Positions 41,201-49,589 of a DNA stretch of 64,000 nucleotides are shown here, piece after piece (position 1 is the stretch's first letter; each line of letters begins with the position of its first letter). The notes beneath the pieces were generated by a model. That model was not told the origin of the DNA, ran no database searches, and saw nothing but the letters and a program-made list of their open reading frames with translations. This stretch comes from Zhihengliuella sp. ISTPL4 (GTDB lineage Bacteria; Actinomycetota; Actinomycetes; Actinomycetales; Microbacteriaceae): assembly GCF_002848265.1 (NCBI RefSeq), contig NZ_CP025422.1, positions 2,076,727-2,140,726 on the forward strand. The letters run 5' to 3'. The position numbers and the translations under genes are program-made.

Positions 41201-43676
41201 GGCGCCAGTACAGTGTCGGGTCGAGGTCGTACACGGCTTTGCCGTAGGCGTCTGCGGGCGCAGCGGGGAGCGACGACGTGCGCCCAGAAGCGACCCAGTG
41301 CGCATCCACCGCGTCACGGGTCAACGCACTGCCGTACACGGCCACGTCCGCGATGCGGGCGTTGAGGTAGTTCGACGACCCCGCGGACGGCCAGCCGCTC
41401 TGGGAGTCCCCGCCGATGCGCCAGTACCCTGAATAGCTCTGACCGGTCGTCGTGTCGGAGCGCGAGCTCACCCGCACGCCGTCGACGTACAGCACCATGC
41501 CCGAGCTGTTCATCGTGCCGACCACGTGGTGCCACTTGCCGTCGTTGAGACCGGCCCCGCTGGTGAGCGTCCGCGCAGTCCCGGGGTACACGCCGAACGT
41601 GACCTGCCCCGAATTGCTCAGGTAGAGGTGCCGGTCGTAGCTGCCGGACAGCCCCTTGGCGTTGTTGCCGAACCCGACGATCTTGCCACCGCTCGTGCTG
41701 GTGGTCTGGAACCATGCCTCGATCGAGAACTCGTCAGGACCGACCTCGGAGACCGAACTGGCAGAGGTGCCGTCGGTGCCGTTGAAGGCCGTGGAGGCTG
41801 AGGTCTCACCGACGACCTGGCCCGCCTGGCCACGGGTCGTCCCTCCGGACAGCGTGAGGTCGTTCCCGGAGATCCAGTCGGTCGCGGACGAACCGGACGC
41901 CTCGTTCAGGGGCCAGTAATACCTCGGCGAGGACGAGAGCACGGCCTCGTTGTACGTGTTCGAGGTCCCGGCCGCCGCGATCGTCACCGGCGTCCAGTCG
42001 GACGTCGTGGTGTTCCCGTTGGGGTCGGTCACCTTCACCCGGTACTCGTATGTCTGGCCGGCGGTCACCGCTGTGTCGGAGTACGTGAGCCGCGGTCGCA
42101 CCCAGTACGTGGAGTCGGCGGTGGTCGTGTGGATCGGCTGCGCGAGGTCACGACGGAAGACTTCGTAGGTCAAGCGGGCGTTGTCGGCGTCGTAGTTCGC
42201 GGACCAGGCGACGCGTGCCTGCCCCGCGCGGAAAGACTGGGCGCTGATCTGGTAGGCGCCGCCCTTGATGGTCGGACCGATCTTGTTCGGCGCCGTCCCG
42301 GGCTTCGCGAAGCGCACGAGTCCCTGTTGTGCGCTACCGCTCACGGCCGTGAACTCACCGCCGTAGACGAGGTAGTCGCCACCGCCCGTGACCGACCATG
42401 CGGCCTGATTCATGCCGGACACCGTGCCGGGCTGCCACGTCGGGTACCAGTGCAGCAGACGGGCCGCCGGGTTGCCGGTGAAGCTGCGGTACCCGTAGAT
42501 GTCAGGAGTGATGGTGCGGTCCGACGGGTTCTTGTCGAACGCGAGCGAGAAGTTGAAGCTCCACGGGTCGAGCTGCGGGAACTCTCCGATGTTGCCGCAG
42601 TAATGCGAGTGCGCCGCCGTGTAGAGCACACCCCCGGTCGGGTACACCGAATAGGTGTCGCCGTGGCAATCCTCCATCCACACCATCGAGCCGTCGCTCC
42701 AGCGCGCGCGGAACGCGCCTTCGAAGTCGTCCTCCGTCTTCGATCCTCCGAAGTCGTACCCACTGCCGTAGACGCTGTCCCCGTCGGAGGCGAGCGAATA
42801 GATGGAGGCGCCGGTACCGGCGTTGCGGATGACACTGTTGATCGCCCAGGGGAGGCTGGCTCCGCTGGAGGCGTCGAGCGCGGCCATGCCGCGACCCGGG
42901 TTGGTCGACCCGTTGGTGGACGTGAACGAGCCGGCGATGACCACCTTCGAGGCATCGGGAGACACCACGACGGAGCGGACGCCGTACCCGCCGGCGAGGA
43001 CCGGGTTGAAGTCGAGCACGGCACCGGTCGACGCGCTCACGGCCGCGACGCCGGTACGTGCGGTGTTGTTGATGTTCGAGAACTCCCCCGTGACGTACAC
43101 GGTCGTGTCGGTGGCGACGATGCCCTGCACGATCGTGTTGGTACCGGGGGTCCAATTGCCGATCAGCTGGCCGGTGGCCGTGTCGAAGGCCGCCAGACGG
43201 TAGCGGTTCTGTCCGTTGACGGCGGTGAAGCCGCCGCCGATGTACAGCCGCGAGCCGTCGGGCGACACCGCCGCGGCGAGGATGCGGCCGTTGACCTGGG
43301 GGGCGAAGGATGTGTCGAGCACACCGGTTGCGAGATCGTAGGCGAGGAGGTTGGATCGCGGCGTCTCGTTGGTGCCGGCCGGCGCTCCCGCCGGGCGCGC
43401 GCTCGTGAACTGCCCGCCCGCGTACACCTTGGTGCCGCCCACCGCCTGAGCCCAGACGATGCCGTTGATCTGCGTCGTCGGCAGCGGGTCAGCGCTCACC
43501 GTCGCCGGCAGAGCGGGATCGGTCGGCACTGTATCCGCCTGCGCGGCCGGTGCGGTGATGGTCGCGCCGAGGAGCGCGGTCACCAGGACGGCGACGACTC
43601 CCATCGCGAGACGACGGAATGGACGTGCGCGCGATTCTTCGTCGCGTTCGATTGCCTCGAGTCGCTGGACTCGCAT
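38229..43676 (-). CDS. large secreted surface protein: beta-propeller, FnIII, two LamG, four PKD, two C-terminal jelly-roll-like domains
   Basis: 1815 residues. A signal peptide (about 20-48) ends at AAQADT. A repeated YVGG/YTGG propeller-like region (about 55-460) contains motifs such as VSPDGSRLYIGGGFTAVNG. FnIII follows at about 475-563. LamG domains lie at 572-795 and 810-1035. PKD domains with YAWDFGDG-type cores lie at 1049-1129, 1130-1212, 1214-1297 and 1515-1599. Two related domains of about 200 residues start FERTASSSWGSADVGG (1304) and FDRATTGGWGSADLGG (1612). ATG 43676 has GGAGG 4 bases upstream. No LPXTG or catalytic residues were seen, so a carbohydrate-binding or adhesive role in the polymer layer is the best guess. 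Confidence 0.85.
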   Translation of the reverse strand: MRVQRLEAIERDEESRARPFRRLAMGVVAVLVTALLGATITAPAAQADTVPTDPALPATVSADPLPTTQINGIVWAQAVGGTKVYAGGQFTSARPAGAPAGTNETPRSNLLAYDLATGVLDTSFAPQVNGRILAAAVSPDGSRLYIGGGFTAVNGQNRYRLAAFDTATGQLIGNWTPGTNTIVQGIVATDTTVYVTGEFSNINNTARTGVAAVSASTGAVLDFNPVLAGGYGVRSVVVSPDASKVVIAGSFTSTNGSTNPGRGMAALDASSGASLPWAINSVIRNAGTGASIYSLASDGDSVYGSGYDFGGSKTEDDFEGAFRARWSDGSMVWMEDCHGDTYSVYPTGGVLYTAAHSHYCGNIGEFPQLDPWSFNFSLAFDKNPSDRTITPDIYGYRSFTGNPAARLLHWYPTWQPGTVSGMNQAAWSVTGGGDYLVYGGEFTAVSGSAQQGLVRFAKPGTAPNKIGPTIKGGAYQISAQSFRAGQARVAWSANYDADNARLTYEVFRRDLAQPIHTTTADSTYWVRPRLTYSDTAVTAGQTYEYRVKVTDPNGNTTTSDWTPVTIAAAGTSNTYNEAVLSSSPRYYWPLNEASGSSATDWISGNDLTLSGGTTRGQAGQVVGETSASTAFNGTDGTSASSVSEVGPDEFSIEAWFQTTSTSGGKIVGFGNNAKGLSGSYDRHLYLSNSGQVTFGVYPGTARTLTSGAGLNDGKWHHVVGTMNSSGMVLYVDGVRVSSRSDTTTGQSYSGYWRIGGDSQSGWPSAGSSNYLNARIADVAVYGSALTRDAVDAHWVASGRTSSLPAAPADAYGKAVYDLDPTLYWRLGETSGTVARDSGRDGSTGTYQTSGSATIQRGQTGALSGVADQAIRFTSSKLFSSWNNRQTVVSARQYPSPNTYSIETWFKTTSTGGGKLIGFGNSNSNNANPSSNYDRHIYMNGSGQLKFGVYNGGSYVLTAPGTYRDGQWHHVVAQQSAAGMQLFVDGVEVASNAQAGADNYNGYWRVGGDTTWEGDPFWVGTIDEAAVYSAPLTVSQVLQHYQLGDTGELNQLPTAQFTAATSDRSVAFDASASSDPEGPIAGYAWDFGDGHTGTGVAPTHEYDTAGTYTVTLTVTDAGGLASTVAHDVTTRNPNVPPTAAFTEKVEFLSVAVDASGSADTDGTITAYAWNFGDGASATGATATHDYAASGTYTVSLTVTDDRGASSTVTKTIAVEAQNAPPKAVANVVRAADGMSISADGSGSTDTDGSIVSHAWDFGDSTTATGATATHTYTTAGTYPVTLTVTDDDGATHQATASVAVAPAATEDVIARDAFERTASSSWGSADVGGAWTVSGGAAAFSAGDGVGRISLSPAATREARLAGVSSTSTITSLTIASSNATNGGAFNLTVNGRQVGNDVYSGRVKIEASGAIRLYLLRNETAIGNSVVIPGTYVAGEKLSAVLTVRGTSPTTLALKVWRTGTTEPANPQLQGTDSTAALQTAGAVGVKMAISSVSSVSSVFSVDDYKVVTGAVVAAPNQIPTASFVSSTSALSAAVDAGGSSDADGTIASYAWTFGDGGTATGVTASHTYAASGTYDVTLTVTDDDGGTHSVTKPVTVTAPVTPPDPTGPTPLATDEFDRATTGGWGSADLGGAWALSGGNAAFSTAGGKGVVSLAPSQTREARLAVTGTSTVLDALFSSDVASTGGTASITLLGRTVGASTYSARVRLEPAGVIRLYILRDETAIGNSYVLPGSYAPGQVLHARLAVSGTASTSLAAKVWVEGQTEPADWQLTGTDAVAAMQVAGGIGIKTSVSSASTNAITRLSFERFAVVVPQ

Positions 43677-43791
43677 GGCGCCTCCCCACAGGCACATGCC
43701 GAAATATCGGCGGATGATGGATCCCCTCGCGTCCCCCAAAGACGCATCCGCCGTCAGAATAGCGCAGCACTCGCCGCAGCGCTACCCGACC

Positions 43792-44832
43792 TCAGGACCC
43801 GATGGCCGTGCGATCCGCGGTGGGCACCAGGATCTCCGCGAGATGGGCGCACATGATCGCCGTAGTGAACGACGACTCGACCGCCGCGCGGCCGGCGAGC
43901 CCCATCCGTGCCGCCTCCGCCGGGTTCGAGAGGAGGGACAGGAGCCGATCGGCCAGCGCCTCGGCGTCTCCCACCGGAGCGAGGTGGCCCGTCACCCCCT
44001 CCGCGACGTACTGCGACATCCCCGGCGTGTCCGTGTTCACGACCGGTCGTGCGGTCGCGAGTGCCTCGAGAGTCACCGTCATCCCCGACACGTGAAGATT
44101 CGGTCGGGTTGCCGTCGCCACCACTGTCGCTGTCGCGTACAGGTCCCGGAGATCGCGATGGCTCATGCGCTCGACGACACGGACGCCGTCCGGCGCGCCG
44201 GTCGCCGATGTCTGCACGACGGCCTCCACGTCGGGCCGCTGCGCCCGGACGATCTCCAGCGCTCGGAAGAGCGTCTGCGGATCACGATCCCTGTCGTTGC
44301 CGATGCTCACGATGCGCGGCCGCTCCGGGTAGGGCCGCGGCGGGAAGAAGTCGGCGTCCACTCCGAACGGAACGGCGGTGATGCGTGGCCCTCCGGCCCC
44401 GATCAATGCCCGGAGCGGTTCGACCTGTCCCCGGCTCAGCACCCACAGATCGTCCGCGCTCTGCAGCACCTCGATCAGACGCTGCGGAACGTGGCCCCGC
44501 TCCACCATGTCGGTCAGCCAGATGACGCCTGACGCGAAGCTCCGCCGAGGACGCCGCACCTGCATCCGAAAGGCGGCGTTCTCGTCCCAGGTGAAGGCGC
44601 GGCCGTCGACCGGGCGCGGGCCGAGGCCGACGCGGCTCCGCATTCGAGCCACCCGTCCGGGCGCCGGCAGGTCGAGCACGTCCACGGGCGCGAACGCGCG
44701 CAGGCCGTCCAAGCCGTACTGCCAGGCGCTCGGCACCTCACCTGCCGCGTGACGGCGCTCCCACGCGCTCACCGACTGTTCGGCAGGAAAGCCCCAGGCG
44801 AGGGATGAGTCCGAGGAAGGTTCTGACGACAC
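43792..44832 (-). CDS. GT4-like glycosyltransferase
   Basis: A 346-residue GT-B fold transferase. The C-terminal domain shows IVSIGNDRDRDPQTLFRAL, then VQTSATGAPDGVRVVERMSH and VSGMTVTLEALATARPVV, which is the E-x7-E nucleotide-sugar site (context TLEALATARP). The N-terminal acceptor domain is short and diverged (WLTDMVERGHVP). It is divergent from another GT4 gene across 53 bases. The donor and acceptor are unknown. It belongs to the exopolysaccharide cluster. Confidence 0.87.
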   Translation of the reverse strand: MSSEPSSDSSLAWGFPAEQSVSAWERRHAAGEVPSAWQYGLDGLRAFAPVDVLDLPAPGRVARMRSRVGLGPRPVDGRAFTWDENAAFRMQVRRPRRSFASGVIWLTDMVERGHVPQRLIEVLQSADDLWVLSRGQVEPLRALIGAGGPRITAVPFGVDADFFPPRPYPERPRIVSIGNDRDRDPQTLFRALEIVRAQRPDVEAVVQTSATGAPDGVRVVERMSHRDLRDLYATATVVATATRPNLHVSGMTVTLEALATARPVVNTDTPGMSQYVAEGVTGHLAPVGDAEALADRLLSLLSNPAEAARMGLAGRAAVESSFTTAIMCAHLAEILVPTADRTAIGS

Positions 44833-44885
44833 CGCCCCAGATTAGCCCCCGCACTCGGCGATCAAGGCTCGGGCATACTGTTCCG

Positions 44886-46073
44886 ATGCACTCCGCCGCG
44901 ACGTCCCCCTCTCCCTCGCTCCGCATCGCGCTGATCGGCACGCGCGGAATCCCCGCCGCATACGGAGGATTCGAGACGGCCGTCGAAGAGGTCGGGCGGC
45001 GGCTCGTCGCCCGGGGACACCGTGTGCTGGTGTACGGGCGGGATGCCGGAACCGCGGGCGATGTACACCTGGGGATGCGGAGGGTGACCCTGCCGGCGGT
45101 ACGGCACAAAGCGCTCGAGACGCTGAGCCACACCGCGCTGTCGACCGTGCACGCGGTCACCAGGGCCCGTCCCGACGCAGCTTTCGTCTTCAACGCCGCC
45201 AACTCGCCGTTCCTCCCGTTGCTGCGCGCCCGGGGCATCCCCGTCGCGCTCCACATGGACGGACTCGAGTGGCGACGCTCGAAGTGGGGGCCCCGTGGAA
45301 AGGCCTACTATCGCTGGGCCGAGTCGTTCGGCGTGCGGACGGCCGATGCGATCATCGCCGACGCTCCCGGCATCGCCGAATACTACGATCACCAGTTCGG
45401 CGTGGCCAGCGAGATGATCCGCTACGGCGCCCCTCTCCTCGACGACGCACCGGTGGCCGGCATCCGCGCGCTCGGCCTCGAGCCCGGCGAGTACCACCTC
45501 GTGGTCGCGCGGTTCGAACCCGAGAACCATGTCCGTGAGATCGTCGAGGGGTACGCCGCGTCTGCGGCCGGGAAGCCCCTCGTGGTCGTGGGCTCCGCCC
45601 CCTATGCCGCCGACTACACCGCGGCCATCGACGACCTCGCGTCCGCGGACGACCGGATCCGCCTCCTCGGCGCGGTGTACGACCAAGACCTTCTCGACGC
45701 GCTCTACCACCACGCCTTCACCTACCTCCACGGTCATTCCGTCGGGGGGACGAACCCGTCGCTCCTGCGCGCCATGGGAGCCGGCACGGCCGTGATCGCG
45801 TACGACGTCGTCTTCAACCGTGAGGTCCTCGACGGCCATGGTTGGTACTTCTCGGACCCGGCCCAGGCGGCCACCGCGATCACCGCCGCCGAGGCCGACG
45901 CGGACGGCGTGGCCAGAGCCGGAGCTGCCGCCCGGACCCGCGCCGCCGATGATTTCACGTGGGACGCCGTCGCCGAAGCCTACGAGGATCTGGCGCTGCG
46001 GATCGCGCGCGGGGAGTCGTTCCACGACTCGGCGAGGCGCGCGCGTCGCCGAGCGGAGGAGTGGACCGGCTAA
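44886..46073 (+). CDS. rhamnosyltransferase-like glycosyltransferase (DUF1972/GT4)
   Basis: A 395-residue protein. The N-terminus IALIGTRGIPAAYGGFETAVEEV is the DUF1972 signature of rhamnosyltransferases such as WsaD and RgpA. AAGKPLVVVG, then LYHHAFTYLHGHSVGGTNPSLLRAMG in the C-terminal domain, provides the GT-B nucleotide-sugar site (GTNPSLLEAM-like, with R in place of E). ATG 44886 begins just before the conserved IALIGTRG. Donor is probably dTDP-rhamnose by family. Its end overlaps the flippase gene by 4 bases tail to tail. Confidence 0.9.
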   Translation: MHSAATSPSPSLRIALIGTRGIPAAYGGFETAVEEVGRRLVARGHRVLVYGRDAGTAGDVHLGMRRVTLPAVRHKALETLSHTALSTVHAVTRARPDAAFVFNAANSPFLPLLRARGIPVALHMDGLEWRRSKWGPRGKAYYRWAESFGVRTADAIIADAPGIAEYYDHQFGVASEMIRYGAPLLDDAPVAGIRALGLEPGEYHLVVARFEPENHVREIVEGYAASAAGKPLVVVGSAPYAADYTAAIDDLASADDRIRLLGAVYDQDLLDALYHHAFTYLHGHSVGGTNPSLLRAMGAGTAVIAYDVVFNREVLDGHGWYFSDPAQAATAITAAEADADGVARAGAAARTRAADDFTWDAVAEAYEDLALRIARGESFHDSARRARRRAEEWTG

Positions 46074-47422
46074 CCCGGCTGGCCTGCGGAGGCCGGATCG
46101 TCTTCGGCCGCCGGATCGTGGGCGCGGTCGGAAGCGAGCAGGCGCCCACGGTGGCGGTGGATGTAGATGGCGTACGGGATGAGCTGGCAGACGGTCAGCG
46201 CGAACGCCACGCCGAGCAGCGGCCCGATGATGCCCAGCAGCGGTGTCAGCACGACCGACAGCGCGATGCTCAGCGCCGCCATCGCCAACGTCGGAACGAC
46301 CTGGAAGCGGATACCCGGTTTGTCCATGATGAACATGCCCAGGGGATAGACGGCGGCCGTCAGCATGATCATGGCGCCGAACGCGAGGATCGTCGAGGGG
46401 CGGACCTCCAGTTCGCCGCGCGTGATGAAGTCGAACAGCCAGGGACCGATCAGCCAGACGAGCGCCGTCGCCATGGCCACAGCACCGCCGAAGAGGAGGG
46501 ACAGCAGATACGGCCCGCGCGTGAGCTCGCCGCGGTGCCGCCGCCGCGCGAACTGTGGCCAGAGTGCCACCCCTGCGGCCATGACCAACCCGTTGAGCGC
46601 GAAGAACACCTGGCCTGCGACACCGTACTCCGCGACGTCGGTCGGCGTGCCGTACTGGGCGAGCACGTACCGCTGCGAGCCGACGGCGATGGGATACGTG
46701 ACCATCTGCGCCAGCATCGGCCACCCCACGTCCATCACCCGCACGCCGGGCACACGCCGCCATCGGAACAGGACGCGGAGGGCGTCGGGGATGAGAGGCG
46801 CGGTCGAACGCGTCACCAGGGTGAACCCGATGACGGCGGTGATCAGGGAGGCGCCGTACGAGGCGAGTGCGAGGAAGGAGTCGAAGGCCCGGCCTCCGAC
46901 GGTGAGCAGGAGCCAGACGCCGCCGAGCGTGAGGGGGGAGATGAGGCCTTGCACGAGGATGACGAGGTGGTTGCGGCGCTGTCCCAGCAGGATCCGGAAC
47001 CACACGCCGAGGGTCACCGTGAGGCTGAACAGCGTGATGCACAGGAAGGCGGCGAGGGGAGCCCCGGGGATGGCTCCCGCATCCCCGAACAGCACGCGCC
47101 ATCCCCCGCTGACGAGCAGCACGGTGTTGATGATCATGAGGCCGGAGGCGAAGAGCAGCAGGATCCGTCCGACCGACGTCACCTGAAGGCGCAGCTTGCG
47201 GTCCGTACGGACGTCTTCGCTGGTCGCCACCGCATTGACCAGCACCGCACCACTGCCGAGGTCCGTGAACGTCAGCAGCGATGGAATCGTGATGAGCAGC
47301 GTATAGAGCGCGTAGTGCTCGACGTCGGTCTCGCCCAGGATCATCCTGGTGGTGATCACACCGCAGACGAGGGAGACGACCATGGTGGCCGCGCGGGCGC
47401 CGAGCGCCAGGAGCGAGTTCAC
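46070..47422 (-). CDS. polysaccharide flippase (Wzx/MATE-like)
   Basis: A 450-residue polytopic membrane protein with about 12 to 14 helices. It begins MNSLLALGARAATMVVSLVCGV, a typical oligosaccharide-flippase opening. A VSLVCGVITTRMILGETDVEHYALYTLL segment and DLGSGAVLVNAV follow, as in Wzx/RfbX-type exporters. It would flip the undecaprenyl-linked repeat unit across the membrane for Wzy-type polymerisation. It follows the Wzz/kinase gene on the same strand by 6 bases, so it is in the same operon. It is convergent with the rhamnosyltransferase gene. Confidence 0.88.
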   Translation of the reverse strand: MNSLLALGARAATMVVSLVCGVITTRMILGETDVEHYALYTLLITIPSLLTFTDLGSGAVLVNAVATSEDVRTDRKLRLQVTSVGRILLLFASGLMIINTVLLVSGGWRVLFGDAGAIPGAPLAAFLCITLFSLTVTLGVWFRILLGQRRNHLVILVQGLISPLTLGGVWLLLTVGGRAFDSFLALASYGASLITAVIGFTLVTRSTAPLIPDALRVLFRWRRVPGVRVMDVGWPMLAQMVTYPIAVGSQRYVLAQYGTPTDVAEYGVAGQVFFALNGLVMAAGVALWPQFARRRHRGELTRGPYLLSLLFGGAVAMATALVWLIGPWLFDFITRGELEVRPSTILAFGAMIMLTAAVYPLGMFIMDKPGIRFQVVPTLAMAALSIALSVVLTPLLGIIGPLLGVAFALTVCQLIPYAIYIHRHRGRLLASDRAHDPAAEDDPASAGQPG

Positions 47423-47428
47423 GGGGCC

Positions 47429-48814
47429 TCAGCCTCGGGCGCCGCGGCGGCTCAGCCGAGGACGCAGCCCGCGAGGGCGCTCGTCCGTATAGTACGGGCT
47501 CTTCGCCGCGCCGCGGATGCCGTTGAGGACGATGCCGAGGACCGGCGTCCGCGTGGACTCGAGCGACGAGAGCGCACGCGCGAGCTCGGTCCCCTTCGTG
47601 CGATGGGCGCGAACGACGAACAGGGTGCCGTCGGCCGTGGTCGAGAGCCAGAGAGCGTCACTCACGGAGAGAACCGGCGCGGTGTCGATGATGACGTAGT
47701 CGTACTTCTCCCGCGCGTCGTCGACGACCTTGTGCAGCTCGCCACTGGACAGCAGCTGCCCCGGGTTCGGAGGCTGCGCACCGGCCGTGAGGATGTCCAG
47801 CCCGGGGCGACCCCACTGCTGCACCGCATCATCCAGCTCGACGTCACCGATCAACACCGTGGTGAGACCCACCGCCCCTTCGAGCTGGGTGTAGCGCGCG
47901 GTACTGGGGCGCCGCAGGTCCGCCTCGATGAAGAGGACCGTCCGTCCCCCCTCGGCGAGCGTCAGCGCGAGCCCCAGACCGACGGAAGACTTGCCCTCCT
48001 GTGCCGAACACGAGGTCACCAGGATCACCCGTCGGCTCTTGTCGACGTCGACGAATCGCAGGCTCGCGGAGACCTGCCGCATCGCCTCCGCGATGCGTCC
48101 GTCGGGCTGCGAGCGAATGACCCGGGCGAGCGTCTGATTGTCCGCGGCCTCGGGGATCTCCCCGAGAACCGCGACGTCGGTGATCTCGCCGAGCGAGCTC
48201 GCGCTCACGATACGGGTCGCGAACCGTCGGCGCAGCACGGCGTACACGACACCAAGGAGGAGGCCGCCTGCCGCGCCGAGAGCGACATTGTTGCGGGTGT
48301 TGGGCGAGATGGGCACTGTCGGCGTCCGGGCGGGCGAGATGGTCTCGATCCGCACGGCGGGCTTCTCGTCAGCCCCCAGTGGGGAGATGTCCCGAACCGC
48401 GACAGCGAGCTCGCTCGCGATGGCGTTCGCGGTCTCCTGCGCGGTCTCGCCGTCGGCGTCGGTGACGCCGATCTCGATGACGACCGTGTTGAGCGGCACG
48501 TTGACGTCGACGCGGCGGGCGAGCCGGTTGGGCGTCTCGTCGAGGCCGACCTCCTCGATGACCGGACCGAGCACGGTGGGCGAGACCACGAGGAGCGTGT
48601 ATGTCTGGACGAGACTCTGGACGTAGTTGGAGCCCTGCAGCAGTTCGCTGGTGCTCTCGCCTCGAGTCGGGATCACCATCACCTGGGCTTCCGCCCGGTA
48701 CTCCGGGTCGACGAGCTGAGAATACCCGTATGCCGCTCCGCCCCCCAGGAGCGTGAGCACGATGATCACCACCCAGTGACCCCTCAGCGCCTGGAAGTAA
48801 TCCTGCAGTGTCAT
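47429..48814 (-). CDS. Wzz-type chain-length regulator fused to a BY-kinase domain
   Basis: A 461-residue polysaccharide co-polymerase with a tyrosine-kinase domain. A first helix (about 14-31) and a second (175-193) flank a Wzz extracytoplasmic domain (33-173) with YRAEAQVMV and the PTVPISPN proline motif before the second helix. The kinase part (225-461) has a Walker A in SCSAQEGKSS, A-prime in FIEADLRRP and B in YVIIDTAP. Two residues differ from the usual consensus: AQ in place of PG in loop A and E in place of D in A-prime. The C-terminus has only one YY and no long tyrosine cluster. It is divergent from a low-molecular-weight phosphatase gene. Confidence 0.9.
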   Translation of the reverse strand: MTLQDYFQALRGHWVVIIVLTLLGGGAAYGYSQLVDPEYRAEAQVMVIPTRGESTSELLQGSNYVQSLVQTYTLLVVSPTVLGPVIEEVGLDETPNRLARRVDVNVPLNTVVIEIGVTDADGETAQETANAIASELAVAVRDISPLGADEKPAVRIETISPARTPTVPISPNTRNNVALGAAGGLLLGVVYAVLRRRFATRIVSASSLGEITDVAVLGEIPEAADNQTLARVIRSQPDGRIAEAMRQVSASLRFVDVDKSRRVILVTSCSAQEGKSSVGLGLALTLAEGGRTVLFIEADLRRPSTARYTQLEGAVGLTTVLIGDVELDDAVQQWGRPGLDILTAGAQPPNPGQLLSSGELHKVVDDAREKYDYVIIDTAPVLSVSDALWLSTTADGTLFVVRAHRTKGTELARALSSLESTRTPVLGIVLNGIRGAAKSPYYTDERPRGLRPRLSRRGARG

Positions 48815-48931
48815 GTGTTCCCGTCCCCCTCGGCACGACGCCGTGCGATCTGTGCGCCGGTTCGCAGCACCTCATTATCGCCTATGTTGGAAAGCGGGTC
48901 GGCGGTTCCGACTCGGCACCGAGGGGAACAC

Positions 48932-49579
48932 GTGGCACACACGCTCATCTTCGTCTGCGAGGCGAACATCTGTCGGTCGCCCCTGATGACACAGGTCCTT
49001 CGTGCGAGCGCTGAGGAACAGCTCTGGGACATCACCAGCGCCGGGATCCGCGTGGGCCCCGGGAACCGGCCGATGTGTGAGGCGGCGGTCGAGGTGGCGC
49101 GCGCGGTGGGCGCGGGTGCCGGCGCCGACGACCATCGCTCCTCCGCCGTCGACGCCGACCGTATCCGCACCGCCGACCTCATCCTCACGGCAAGCCGAGC
49201 GGAACGCTCTTTCATCTCTCAGCTGGTCCCGCAGGCGCGGTCCAAGGCGTTCACCCTGCGCGAGGCCCTCCATCTGGGTGCCGCGGTCTTCGGCGCGGAG
49301 AATGCGAGCGCCCTCCTGGATGACGGGCGCGCAGCGGACGGCCTCGCCGCATACGCGGCGGCCTTGCACGGGCGACGCGGGTTCGTCGCCCCACCGAAAA
49401 CCCGAAGGACCCTCCTCGGTCGTCGGCGCTCGAACCCGTTCGACATCCCGGACGCCCACCACGACGCCGCGCGGGCGCACCGGGCGATGCTGGAGCGCAC
49501 CGCCCTGGAGGCATCGGCGCTCTACCGACAGGTCTCGGCGTTCCTCGTGCCGCCGACCCCGGATCTCCTCTCCCGCTGA
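48932..49579 (+). CDS. low-molecular-weight protein-tyrosine phosphatase
   Basis: A 215-residue phosphatase. The catalytic loop is CEANICRS (nucleophile Cys9, Arg15), close to the C-x5-R-S of the family. A downstream PFDIPDAHHD provides the Asp general-acid region near residue 168. It is longer than the usual 150-170 residues because of an insert around 105-160 with a basic stretch. The GTG at 48932 follows GAGGGG. It is divergent from the Wzz/BY-kinase gene, so it is the likely partner that dephosphorylates the kinase and tunes polymer length. Confidence 0.92.
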   Translation: MAHTLIFVCEANICRSPLMTQVLRASAEEQLWDITSAGIRVGPGNRPMCEAAVEVARAVGAGAGADDHRSSAVDADRIRTADLILTASRAERSFISQLVPQARSKAFTLREALHLGAAVFGAENASALLDDGRAADGLAAYAAALHGRRGFVAPPKTRRTLLGRRRSNPFDIPDAHHDAARAHRAMLERTALEASALYRQVSAFLVPPTPDLLSR

Positions 49580-49589
49580 AGGCGGACGG

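Noticed and set aside
45959-48900. Very long open frame on the plus strand (to 49579) opposite the flippase and Wzz/kinase genes
   Set aside because: Only the last part from 48932 is a real gene (the tyrosine phosphatase). The rest is antisense to clear membrane-protein and kinase genes and has shadow-like Arg/Glu/His-rich composition from high-GC codon bias.
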